From WHSW01 sp963828755 (GTDB taxonomy: Bacteria > Actinomycetota > Thermoleophilia > Solirubrobacterales > 70-9), in the NCBI GenBank assembly GCA_963828755.1, contig CAWHFY010000024.1:1-64000 (forward strand): DNA of 64,000 bases. Direction: 5' to 3'. The position numbers and the translations under genes are program-made. Shown in pieces: positions 18,542 to 27,346 of the stretch (position 1 is the first letter of the stretch; each line of letters begins with the position of its first letter). Under the pieces are notes generated by a model. The model ran no database searches. It had not been told where the DNA came from and saw only the letters and a program-made list of their open reading frames with translations.

Positions 18542-19440
18542 CAGGGGCGCGACTCGGCGCCGAAGCGAAGGTTCGACGGGGCGAGCAGGTCGGGGAGCTG
18601 AGCGTCGGCGGTCTCCTTGACCCCGAACTCGCCCTCGGCGCCGCCGAGCACGTAGACGAGCGCCACCTGCCCGGCGAGCTGGTCAACGTTGTCGACGCTC
18701 GGCAGCGAGCGGTCGGTGAAGAACCCGATCGAGCTCGGGTCGCTGCTGGTCCGCTCGGCGCCGGCGGTGACCGCGCGGCCGCCGAGCGCGCCGCGGATCC
18801 CGGTGATCAGCCCGTCCTCGACGGTCTGCGTGTCGGCGGCCTCGCGATCGCTGAGGCCGTCGGGACGCTGGCGGACGACGACGACGCCGTCGAGGTCGCC
18901 GGGCTGGCCGCTGTAGCGGCTGAACAGAGCCGCGCGCAGGTCGGCGAACTCCGGGCCGCCGCGGACCAGCGCCCGCCCGGCGCGCCGGGCCGCGCGGCCG
19001 AGCTGCTCGGCACGGCTCTCCCGGCGCTTGCGGTTGCTCGCGCCCTGGTCAGCGGCGGCGGCGACGTCCGGCGGCTCCCGGATGACCGCGATCTCGCTCA
19101 GTGACGCGCCGGCGGGCTCGATGGCGGCGCGGACGTCGTCGGCGAGCGCGTCGTCCAGGTCGCCCAGCGCTACGAGGCCGATCTCGCGGCCACGCAGCCG
19201 GCTCTCCACTACCGCCGGGGTCAGCTTGTCGGAGAAGGCTCGCTCGTCGGCGAGCTGGCCCTCGAGGTCGTCGATCTGGGCGCGCTTTTCATCGAGGTCC
19301 GAGGCGAGGCTCTTCTCGAGGTCGTCGGCGGTCCCGTTGATGATGTCGGAGCCGAAGCCGGCGCCGATCAGGATCCCGACGGCGAGCGCCAGGAAGACGG
19401 CCGCCAGCGAGGCGGCGTGGTAGCGAGCGGAGTACCCCAT
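18541..19440 (-). CDS. steB: SteB/MctB-like membrane-anchored coiled-coil protein
   Basis: 299 aa. One N-terminal membrane helix (AASLAAVFLALAVGILIGAGF, residues about 10-30) is followed by a coiled coil (about 38-70) and an extracytoplasmic alpha/beta domain. This matches the family called copper transporter MctB in mycobacteria and SteB in corynebacteria, the partner of SteA in septal peptidoglycan and envelope assembly. It starts ATGA-overlapped with the steA stop. The copper-transport label comes from mycobacterial work; the SteB reading is better supported by the neighbour. Confidence 0.83.
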   Translation of the reverse strand: MGYSARYHAASLAAVFLALAVGILIGAGFGSDIINGTADDLEKSLASDLDEKRAQIDDLEGQLADERAFSDKLTPAVVESRLRGREIGLVALGDLDDALADDVRAAIEPAGASLSEIAVIREPPDVAAAADQGASNRKRRESRAEQLGRAARRAGRALVRGGPEFADLRAALFSRYSGQPGDLDGVVVVRQRPDGLSDREAADTQTVEDGLITGIRGALGGRAVTAGAERTSSDPSSIGFFTDRSLPSVDNVDQLAGQVALVYVLGGAEGEFGVKETADAQLPDLLAPSNLRFGAESRP

Positions 19441-20630
19441 CAGAGGTCGAGCGCGACTTTGATCTTCAGCCAGACGAGATCGAAGAACTCGCCAAGCGCC
19501 GGTGAGCTGGCGATGATGATCGCGATGAGCACGACCGAGGCGGCCAGGAACGCCCACATGTGCCAGCCGCGCACGCCCGGGTTGTAGAGGCGGCTGACGC
19601 CCTTCGCGTCGATCAGGCTCTCGCCGATGCGCAACCGGGTGAGGAAGGTGGACGACATCCCGGCCCGGTTCTTGTCCAGGAACTCGGTCAGGTTGAAGTG
19701 GGCCCCGACCGAGACGATCAGCTCGGCACCGTTCTCGTGGGCGAGCAGCATCGCCACATCCTGGCTGGTGCCGACCGCGGGGGCGACGATCGGGTCGAGG
19801 CCGAGCGCTCGCAGCCGCTCGGCTCCGGGCGCGCCGCCGTCGGCGTAAGCGTGGACGACGACCTCGGCGCCGCAGGTGAGCACCTCGTCGGTCGCCGAGT
19901 CCATGTCGCCGAGGATCATGTCCGGCTTGAAGCCCTCCTCGAGGATCGCGTCGGCGCCGCCGTCGACGCCCACCAGGACAGGGTGGGTGTCCTGGATGTA
20001 GGCCCGCAGGGTGCGCAGATCGCGCCGGTAGGTGGTCCCGCGGACGACGATCAGCGCGTGGCGGTCGCGAAAGTCGGTGCGCACATCCGGGAACTCGATC
20101 TTCCCGGCGAGCAGCTCGCCCTCCTTCTCGACGTGGTCGATCGTGTTGACGGCGAAGGCCGCCAGCGCCTCGTTGATGCGCTCGCGCTGACGCTCGATCC
20201 GGTCGGTGGCGCGCTCGAGGTCGATCACCTCGCCATGCGCGAGGACGACCCCGTTGGCGCACACCTCGCCGGCGCGCAGCGAGATCTCGTCGCCGTCGGA
20301 CAGCTCCTCGAACAGCGGGGCCGCGGGCGCGTCGACCAGCGTCACCCCGGCGCGAGCCAGCACCAGCGGGCCCGGGTTCGGGTACCGGTCGGTCGACGAG
20401 GGTGCCACGTTGACGACCGCCTGCACCCCGCTCGCCGCGAGGTCCTCGGCGCCGATCCGGTCGAGGTCCGCGTGGTCGATCACGGCGATGTCGCCGGCGC
20501 CGAGCCGCTTGACGAGGTTCTTCGTCTTGCGCCCAAGGCGGGCGCGCCCGACGATCGGCGCCACCTCGGCGGGCTGGAGCTCGATTTCGGGCCCGCGCAG
20601 CAGCGCGCGCGCCCGGTTGCGCAGGGCCAT
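19440..20630 (-). CDS. steA: SteA-like protein with thiamin pyrophosphokinase-type catalytic domain
   Basis: 396 aa. The N-terminal part (GRARLGRKTKNLVKRLGAGD) leads into a TPK-like domain with GVDGGADAILEEGFKPDMI and LGDMDSATDEVL, which carry the nucleotide/metal-binding acids. A single C-terminal membrane helix (MWAFLAASVVLIAIIIASS) anchors it. In corynebacteria SteA forms a complex with SteB at the division site. Same order as Rv1697-Rv1698. Confidence 0.87.
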   Translation of the reverse strand: MALRNRARALLRGPEIELQPAEVAPIVGRARLGRKTKNLVKRLGAGDIAVIDHADLDRIGAEDLAASGVQAVVNVAPSSTDRYPNPGPLVLARAGVTLVDAPAAPLFEELSDGDEISLRAGEVCANGVVLAHGEVIDLERATDRIERQRERINEALAAFAVNTIDHVEKEGELLAGKIEFPDVRTDFRDRHALIVVRGTTYRRDLRTLRAYIQDTHPVLVGVDGGADAILEEGFKPDMILGDMDSATDEVLTCGAEVVVHAYADGGAPGAERLRALGLDPIVAPAVGTSQDVAMLLAHENGAELIVSVGAHFNLTEFLDKNRAGMSSTFLTRLRIGESLIDAKGVSRLYNPGVRGWHMWAFLAASVVLIAIIIASSPALGEFFDLVWLKIKVALDL

Positions 20631-20699
20631 AGGCGGATTATGCGGAACCGTGGGCCGGCTGTGGGGCGGCCGCGAGGGGCGACTGCGCTGACCCGGCGC

Positions 20700-22384
20700 T
20701 CAGGCGGCCTTGAGCAGCTCGCGCGCGTGACGGCTCGCCGCGGAGTCGCCGCGGTCGGCGCCGAGCATCCGGACGATCTCGTCGACCAGCTCGTCGCCGC
20801 TGACCCGGTCGACCGTCGCCCGCGCCTCCCCCGCCTCGGCGCGCTTCGCGATCGTGAAGTGGGTCGCCGCAAGCGACGCGACCTGCGGCAGGTGGGTGAT
20901 GCAGAGCACCTGACGGCCCTCGGCCAGCCCACGCAGCCGCTCGCCGACCGCGCGCGCCGTGTTGCCGCCGATCCCGGCGTCGACCTCGTCGAAGACCAGG
21001 GTCCGCTCGGCGTCGCCGCTGGCCAGCCCGCTGAGCGCGAGCATGATCCGCGACAGCTCGCCGCCGGACGCCGCGTCCTTGAGCGGCGAGGTCGGCATCC
21101 CGGGGTTGGTGGCGACGAGCAGCTCGACCGTCTCGGCTCCGTTCGGGCCGAAGCCGTCGGGGTGCGGTTCGAGCACCACCTCGAGCCGCGCGCCCTCCAT
21201 CGCCAGCTCGGCGAGCTCGGCCGCGACCCGCTCGCCGAGCTGCTCGGCCGCCGCGCGGCGCCCGCGCGGTCAGCTCGGCGGCGAGCCTGGCGCGCTGCGC
21301 CTCGGCCTCGGCCAGCCGCGCTCCGAGCTCCTCGGCGGCCTCGTCGGCGTGCTCGAGGCGCGCGATCGTCGCCCGGCACTCCTCGGAGTGCTCGAGCACC
21401 GCGGCGAGCGAGCCGCCGTGCTTTCGCTTCAGCCGGTCGAGCACCTCGAGGCGCTCCTCGACCGCCTCCAGGCGACCGGGCTCGGCGTCGACGGAGTCGA
21501 GATAGGAGCGCAGGTCGCCGCCGACGTCGTCGAGCTCGAGCGCCGCGGCGCGCAGCCGCTCGGCGAGCCGGTCGAGCTCCGCGTCGACACCGTCGATCGA
21601 GGCCAGCCCGGAGTCCGGCCTCGCCCAGCGCGCCGCGGGCGCCGCCGCCATCCTCGTCGGCGCCGTTGACCGCGGCCAGGGCCCGTGCCGCCGCGATGCG
21701 CAGGCCCTCGGCGTTGCGCAGCACCGCGCGCTCGCTCTCGAGCTCGCGCTCCTCGTCGGGGTCGGGCGACGCCGCCTCGATCTCGGAGAGCTCGAACCGC
21801 ATCAGGTCGAGGTCGCGCTCACGGGTGCCCTCGCGCTCGCGGAGCTCGTCCAGTTCGCGCCCGAACCGGAGCACCTCCGCGTGCGCGGCGCGGTAGCGCT
21901 CGCGCAGCTCGAGCTGCTGTTCGCCGGCGAACCCGTCGACGATCTCGAGCTGGGCCGAGGAGAGCGTCAGCTTGCGGTGCTCGTGCTGGCCGTAGAACGC
22001 GAGCAGGCGCGACCCGAGCGCGCGCAGGTCGGCGGCCGAGGCGGAGCGCCCGGCGATGAAGGCGCTGGTCCGCCCGGAGGCGCCGATCCGGCGACCGAGC
22101 ACGACCTCGTCGGCGTCGGCGGGCAGGCGCTCCGCGATCTCGGCCAGCTCCGGGTCCGCGAGCATGCCCTCCGGCAGGGAGAACACGCCCTCGACCCATG
22201 CCTCGTCGGCGCCCGGCCTGACGATCTGCGGCCGCGCCCGCCCGCCCATCAGCAGGTCGAGCGAATGTGCCAGCACCGTCTTGCCGGCTCCCGTCTCGCC
22301 CGTGATCGCGTTCAGACCCGGTTCGAGGCGCAGCTCGGCGCGCTCGATCAGGAGCAGGTTCTCGATCCGCAGCTCGTGCAGCAC
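20700..22384 (-). CDS. recN: DNA repair protein RecN, two frameshifts
   Basis: SMC-like ATPase for double-strand-break repair. Walker A in NAITGETGAGKTVLAHSLDL near the N-terminus, then a long coiled coil. The C-terminal ATPase part has SGGELSRIMLAL (signature), TLVFDEVDAGIGG (Walker B) and ITHLPQVASLA. The frame breaks near 21612 and near 21262; each is cured by one base, the second an extra G in a GGG run. Corrected length about 560 aa. I chose the GTG at 22384 (VLHELRIENLLLI). No SOS box is seen upstream. Confidence 0.93.
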
Positions 22385-22425
22385 GGTGCCCGTTTTAGCG
22401 CCGGGCGCCGACGGATTCGCTCCGG

Positions 22426-23980
22426 CTACGCCGCGGGGACCGGTTCGGCGGCCTGGCTCGACCCCGCCGTCGGCCGGTGCCGCGGCGGGCATGCCGACCA
22501 TGTCGCGACCGCGGACGAGCAGCCAAGCCGAGACGGCGCCCGCGATCGCGACCGCCGCGCCGACCAGCAGGATCTCGTTGAGGCCGCTGATGAACGCCTG
22601 GTTGGCGGCAACCGTGGCCTGCTCGCGAAGCTGCGGCGGAACCGCCGTGAGCGCGCTCTGCGTCGCCCCGGAGGACACCGCGTCCGAGAAGCTCGCAGGC
22701 GCGTTGGGCAGCAGCTCGCCGAGCTTCGAGTCGATCCGGGCCTGGAAGATCGCTCCGAGCGCCGCGGTGCCGGTGGCGATCCCGACCTGGCGGAAGGTGC
22801 TGTTGATGCCCGAGGCCATCCCGGCACGGGCGGCGGCGACGACCCCGAGCGCGACCGAGGCGATCCCGGGGTTGGTCATGCCGACCCCGATCCCGGTGAG
22901 GATGAACCCGGGCAGCAGCGTCGTCCAGCCGCTGTCGAGGCTGATCCCGGACATCAGCGCGAGGCCGACCCCGACGAGGATCATCCCGCTGCCCATGAGC
23001 GCCCGGGCCGGGACCCGGTTCAGCGCGCGCCCGGCGATCGGCGCGACGACGAACGAGAGCACGGTCAAGGGCAGGAAGCGCAAACCCGCCTGGAGCGGCG
23101 AGTACTCGAGCACGTCCTGGATGTAGAGGGTCAGGTACAGGAACATCGCGAACATCGACGCCGAGAGCGTGAACGCGACGAGCGAGACGCCCGTGAACGA
23201 CGGGACGCGGAACAGCGACAGGTCGAGCATCGCGTTCTCGCGCTTCGCCTCGATCACCAGGAAGGCGAGCAGGAGCAGCACGGCCCCACCGAGCGACAGC
23301 ACGATCGGCGCGCTCCCCCACCCCTCGGCGTTGCCGCGGATCAGCCCGAAGATCAGCAGGAACAGGCCGGCGGAGAAGCTGACCACGCCGGGGACGTCGA
23401 TCGGCTGCGGATCGGTGGCCTTCACGTTCGCGAGCTTGGTCTCGGTGAGCACGATCGCGGCGATGCCGATCGGCACGTTGACGAAGAAGATCCATTCCCA
23501 TCCCAGGCCCTCGGTGATCAGCCCGCCGATCAGCGGGCCGACCGCGACCGCGCCGCCCACCGTCGCGCCCCAGATCCCGATCGCGTTGGCTCGCTCGCGG
23601 CCCTCGAACTCCTGCGCGATCAGCGCCAGGGCGGTCGCGAACATCGCCGCGGCGCCGGTGCCCTGGACGCCGCGGGCGAGGTTGAGGACGGTCGGGTCAC
23701 CGGCGAGTCCGCAGGCGAACGAGGCGGCGGTGAACAGGGCGAAGCCGAAGCTGAACACCCGGCGCCGACCGATCCGGTCGCCCACCGATCCGGCGACCAG
23801 CAGGAACGACGCCAGGGTCAGCGCGTAGGCGTCGATCACCCACTGCAGACTCGAGAAGCTGGCGCCGAGGTCGCTCTGGATGTCCGGCAGCGCGACGTTG
23901 ACGATCGTCACGTCCAGCAGCAACATGAAGGTCGCCACGCAGACGGCGAGCAGGGTCCACCACTTGCGCTCCATCCCCAT
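22426..23980 (-). CDS. MFS drug efflux transporter, DHA2 (EmrB/QacA) family, 3' frameshift
   Basis: Proton-driven multidrug exporter with 14 predicted membrane segments. Motif A is VGDRIGRRRVFSFGFALF; motif C of the antiporters shows as GATVGGAVAVGPLIGGLI. ATG starts exist at 23980 and 23974. Near 22462 one extra G in a GGGG run abolishes the natural stop at 22426 (ending SSQAAEPVPAA), so the literal frame reads straight into recN. About 517 aa corrected. It separates nadK and recN, which are neighbours in mycobacteria, so it is probably a local insertion. Confidence 0.9.
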
Positions 23981-23997
23981 TGTTCTAGCAGCGGGCG

Positions 23998-24867
23998 CTA
24001 GTGAGCCAGGCGACCGAACTTGTCGCGGATGCGGCGGTAGAAGTTCGCGCCGGGTAGCTGCGCCAGGCAACCGACACCGTCACGGAAGCGGACCTCCATC
24101 TCGTCGCCGCCAGCCAGCTCACCCGCGGGCTCGCCGTCGAGCACCACCTCCACGGGGTCGCGTCCGGCCGCGTTCGTGACCGAGAGCACGTCGTCGGGCG
24201 CGACGACGAGCGGGCGCGCGGTCAGGGTGTGCGGGGCGATGAAGCTGACCACGTAGCCCTCGACGCCCCAGGCGAGGATCGGACCCGAGTTGGCGAGGTT
24301 GTAGCCGGTGGAGCCGGCCGGGGTGGCGGCCACGAGCCCGTCGCAGCGCACGTGGCCGACCTCCTTGCCGCCGAGCCGGTACGCGAGCTCGGCCACCCGG
24401 GAGTGCTGGCGGCGGATCAGCGAGACGTCGTTGAGCGCCAGCGGCGGGTCGGCCTCGATGCTCGCCTCGAGCCCGGGCATCGACATCACCTCGAACTCGG
24501 CGCCGAAGGCGGCGGCGAGGCCCAGGTCGAGCTGCTCGCGCTCGGCCGCGGCGAGAAAGCCGACGGTGCCGAAGTTGACCGCGAACACCGGCACGTTCGT
24601 GTTTGCGAAGTGGCGCATCGCCTTCAGGATCGTGCCGTCGCCGCCGAGCACCAGGCAGAGGTCGGGCCGGCCGTCGAGGTCGGTGAGCGACTCGATCCCG
24701 GCCGCGGCGTCGCCGTGCTTGGCGAGCTCGCTGGTCGGCGCGTAGAGCCTGCAGCCGTGCGCCTTGGCCGCGGCCAGCGCCTTGCCGACCGCCTCGGTGG
24801 TCTGCTCCGGCTGGGTGTGCGAGAGCAGCACCGCGGTGCGGATCTCCGCCGGCGTCTCCGCGTTCAC
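23998..24867 (-). CDS. nadK: NAD kinase
   Basis: Phosphorylates NAD to NADP. 289 aa from a GTG at 24867 that overlaps the tlyA stop (GTGA). Motifs: LVLGGDGTILKAMRHFA (GGDG), VNFGTVGFLA, LNDVSLIRR and ATPAGSTGYNLANSGPIL. The next gene downstream on this strand is the MFS exporter, which starts just beyond at 23980. The tlyA-nadK pair is the standard actinobacterial arrangement. Confidence 0.95.
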   Translation of the reverse strand: MNAETPAEIRTAVLLSHTQPEQTTEAVGKALAAAKAHGCRLYAPTSELAKHGDAAAGIESLTDLDGRPDLCLVLGGDGTILKAMRHFANTNVPVFAVNFGTVGFLAAAEREQLDLGLAAAFGAEFEVMSMPGLEASIEADPPLALNDVSLIRRQHSRVAELAYRLGGKEVGHVRCDGLVAATPAGSTGYNLANSGPILAWGVEGYVVSFIAPHTLTARPLVVAPDDVLSVTNAAGRDPVEVVLDGEPAGELAGGDEMEVRFRDGVGCLAQLPGANFYRRIRDKFGRLAH

Positions 24868-25644
24868 GCCTCGACCTCCGCGATCGCCGCTTCGATGTCG
24901 GCGAGCCCGCCATCGCGCCCGGCGCGGATGAACGTCTCGCGATTGCCCTTCGGCCCCGGTAGCCCCGAGGGCGCGAAGCCGCGGACGACGAGCCCGGCGT
25001 CGGCGACCGCGTCGGCGACCGTCGCCAGCGCCTCGCGCCGTTCGCCCGGGTCGCGGACGACCCCGCCGCGCACTCGGCCGCGGCCGAGCTCGAACTGCGG
25101 CTTGACCATCGCCAGCAACTCGCCCTCGGGCGCCAGGCACGCGGCGACCGGGCCGATCACCTTGCTCAGTGAGATGAACGAGACGTCGATCGTCGCCAGG
25201 TCGGCGGCGAAGGCGAGCTCGGCGGGATCGAGGTCGCGCGCGTTGACGCGTTCGAGCACGGTCACCCGGGGATCGTTGCGAAGTCCCCAGTCCAGTTGAC
25301 CGTGGGCGACGTCGACCGCGATCACGCTTGCGGCCCCGCGCTGCAGAAGGCAGTCGGTGAAGCCGCCGGTCGAGGCTCCGACGTCGAGGCAGTCGCGCCC
25401 CCTCGACCTCGACCTCGAGCCGGTCGAGCGCGTTGGCCAGCTTGATCCCACCGCGCGAGACGAACGGCGGCTCGGAGACCATGATCAGCTCGGCGGTCTC
25501 GGCGACGAGCTGGCTCGGCTTGAGCGCCAGCGGCCCGTCGGCGCCGATCCGCACCCGCCCCGCGCGCACCGACTCGGCGGCGCTGGTGCGCGACGGCGCG
25601 ATCCCGCGCTCGGCGAGCAGGGCGTCGATCCGCTGCCGGCTCAT
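24864..25644 (-). CDS. tlyA: TlyA family rRNA 2'-O-methyltransferase, one frameshift
   Basis: N-terminal S4 RNA-binding domain (RIDALLAERGIAPSRTSAAE, then VSRGGIKLANALD) and a FtsJ-like SAM methyltransferase (DCLDVGASTGGFTDCLLQ, ATIDVSFISLSKVI, MVKPQFELGRG). Family members methylate 16S and 23S rRNA ribose and affect capreomycin sensitivity. One extra G in a G5 run near 25400 breaks the frame between EVEVEG and RDCLDVG. Corrected length about 259 aa, normal. Confidence 0.93.
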
Positions 25645-25687
25645 GCGGCGAAGGTAGCGCGCCGGGGCCGCGGTTAGTATCGGCGCG

Positions 25688-26044
25688 ATGCGAGCCGCAA
25701 CCGCCGTCGCCATTGTCTGCGTTTCCCTGCTCGCCGCCGCGGCGGCCTTCGCGAGCGGCGGCCGGGTGCCGGTGAAGATCTCGCTGCAGCTCGGCGACGC
25801 CGTGGGCCTGTTCGAGGGCAAGGTCAAGTCCGAGGCCTCGACCTGCACGCAGGGGCGCAAGGTACGGATCGTGCGGATCTCGGGTCAGGACATCCGCGTC
25901 GGCAAGGGCTTCACCGACTCGAAGGGCCGCTACTCGATCCAGACGACCGAGTCCAGCGGCGACTGGATCGCCAAGGTCAAGCACGAGACCGTCGGCGCCG
26001 TCGTCTGCAAGGGCGCCCAGTCGAAGATCCGCTCCGCCGGCTGA
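25688..26044 (+). CDS. Small secreted protein, possibly carboxypeptidase-regulatory-like
   Basis: 118 aa with a clear signal peptide (AVAIVCVSLLAAAAAFASGG, cleavage after about residue 23). The mature part is beta-rich (VRIVRISGQDIRVGKGFTDS, then GRYSIQTTESSGDWIAKV) and holds two cysteines that could form a disulfide. The G-x-T-DSKGRYS pattern resembles the carboxypeptidase regulatory-like (beta-sandwich) fold common in secreted proteins. No partner is evident. Divergent from tlyA. Confidence 0.65.
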   Translation: MRAATAVAIVCVSLLAAAAAFASGGRVPVKISLQLGDAVGLFEGKVKSEASTCTQGRKVRIVRISGQDIRVGKGFTDSKGRYSIQTTESSGDWIAKVKHETVGAVVCKGAQSKIRSAG

Positions 26045-26059
26045 CCCGCCCGGCGCCGG

Positions 26060-26311
26060 TCAGGCCAGGTCGTTGCTGACCTGCTGGAGAAGTCCGAGCG
26101 CGACGTAGTTGGGGCAGTCGTCGTCGGCGCCGTCGGCGAAGCGATAGTGGGTCGCGGTCCGCCGCTCACCCGTCTCCGGATCGTCGTAGCCGACGGTGAC
26201 CAAGAGGCCGACCGTCCTGACCTGCGCGCCCTCATGCTCGCCGTGATCCACGTCGATCTGCTCCGCGAGGGCCGCCGCCACCGTGTCGACCCTGCTCTTC
26301 TCAACCGCCAT
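26060..26311 (-). CDS. Small hypothetical protein (83 aa)
   Basis: Soluble, acidic, no signal or membrane segment. It has a plausible two-strand core (RTVGLLVTVGYDDPETGERR, then ATHYRFADGADDDC) and a C-terminal helix (NYVALGLLQQVSNDL). A ribosome-site-like GAAAGGAGCGAG lies just upstream of the ATG. Not recognised. Confidence 0.5.
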   Translation of the reverse strand: MAVEKSRVDTVAAALAEQIDVDHGEHEGAQVRTVGLLVTVGYDDPETGERRTATHYRFADGADDDCPNYVALGLLQQVSNDLA

Positions 26312-26370
26312 CTCGCTCCTTTCGCTGGGTGGGCGAACCTAGTCGACCGCAGCGACCGGGCGCGGCGCCG

Positions 26371-26778
26371 TCAGCCCGGCCCCCGCGATCCGACGGCTTC
26401 GTCGGCTTCAGCCCTGCTGAGGAAGGCCTGCGCCCGCAGGATCTTGCCGTCCCGCAGGTGGAGCACTGCGAACGTCGTCCATTCGAATGGCACCCCGCTT
26501 GTCTGTCCGCGGCCGCGAGCCGCCCATTCGCACAGCAGGACATCGCCGCGCGGCGTGAAGCTCACCGGCGCGAACTCGACCCCGGCGACGTCGCGCAGGT
26601 TTGCCATCCAGCTGCGGACGCCATCATGACCGCGGAAGCCCAGCGGGGACCGATCGGGCATTTCCGCCGGCTCCTCGAGCTCGCAGTTCTCGTCGAACGC
26701 CCCGAGCACGGCCGGTACGTCGCCGCGGTTGAAGGCGTCGAGCATCTGGTGCACGACATCGATCTCTTCCTGCGACAT
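26371..26778 (-). CDS. SnoaL-like (NTF2 fold) protein
   Basis: 135 aa, intact. Typical SnoaL_2 layout: VHQMLDAFNRGDVPAVLGAF, PLGFRGHDGVRSWMANL, WTTFAVLHLRDGKILRAQAF. Usually ligand-binding or small isomerase/hydrolase domains; no specific role can be given. I start at the ATG preceded by a GGGGAGG-like site; an in-frame ATG 11 codons upstream also exists. Confidence 0.78.
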   Translation of the reverse strand: MSQEEIDVVHQMLDAFNRGDVPAVLGAFDENCELEEPAEMPDRSPLGFRGHDGVRSWMANLRDVAGVEFAPVSFTPRGDVLLCEWAARGRGQTSGVPFEWTTFAVLHLRDGKILRAQAFLSRAEADEAVGSRGPG

Positions 26779-26828
26779 CCTCCCCTCAGTATCTCGCGCG
26801 CGAAACCGCATGACAAGCCCAAAGTGAA

Positions 26829-26851
26829 ACGCCCCGCACTTTGCGGGGCGT
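26829..26851 (-). terminator. Rho-independent-type terminator
   Basis: Ten-base perfect stem ACGCCCCGCA / TGCGGGGCGT with a three-base loop, followed on the minus strand by TTCACTTT. It lies downstream of the membrane protein gene at 26914 and upstream of the SnoaL-like gene, so it ends the former's transcript. Confidence 0.7.
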
Positions 26852-26913
26852 CTCGGGTACAGGGAGGAGAGATATGTGTGTGTTTTTTGTCTGTGGGAGG
26901 AAGGTCGGCGAAG

Positions 26914-27271
26914 TCAGACTCCGCGGGCCACGCTGTACCGCGTGAACGCGGTCAACGCGACCATTGCGAGGCCTATACCGACCAAAAAGCTTGTGGCGGC
27001 CCACTCGCCCGTGATCAGCACCGACGGCGAGTCCGGCGATCGCCGCCGTCGCCGCGAGCGTGTAGTCGAAGCCCGCGTGGGCCGAGGCGGGGACGCTTCG
27101 ACTCGGACCCTCGACCTGCAGAGCCAAGCCCATCAGCAGCGCACCGATCGCGACCGTGAGCACGGTCGCGGCGGTTCCGAAGCCGAGCAGGAAGGGAGCC
27201 ACCATGACCGCGGGCGCCGCGAACATCTCGAGCGCTCCGTGAACGGGGAGTGGGATTCCCTTGGTCCTCAT
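26914..27271 (-). CDS. Small integral membrane protein, frameshifted
   Basis: About 118 aa with four hydrophobic segments: MFAAPAVMVAPFLLGFG, AATVLTVAIGALLMGLAL, a third around GFDYTLAATAAIAGLAVG, and after a frame change near 27025 a fourth, TSFLVGIGLAMVALTAF. The ending SVARGV gives a stop at 26914. The size and four-helix plan resemble SPW-repeat or DoxX-sized proteins of unknown function. Followed by a terminator. Confidence 0.62.
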
Positions 27272-27346
27272 CGTGAACCCAGAGTACGAACATATGTGCG
27301 ATTCGAGTGTGAGCGCAGTCACACTGGACGCAAGTGACGAACGGCG

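Noticed and set aside
19560..21896. Plus-strand ORF of 778 codons
   Set aside because: Antisense to steA and recN; Arg/Asp/Gly-rich composition typical of high-GC shadow frames and no motif.
21881..24001. Plus-strand ORF of 706 codons rich in Glu, Arg, His
   Set aside because: Shadow of the MFS exporter and recN; composition mirrors membrane-protein codons on the other strand.
20480..24070. A single 1196-codon ORF joining the MFS exporter, RecN and part of SteA's region
   Set aside because: Arises from an indel near 22462 that removes the exporter's stop; the natural stop and a separate recN GTG are visible in the corrected frames.
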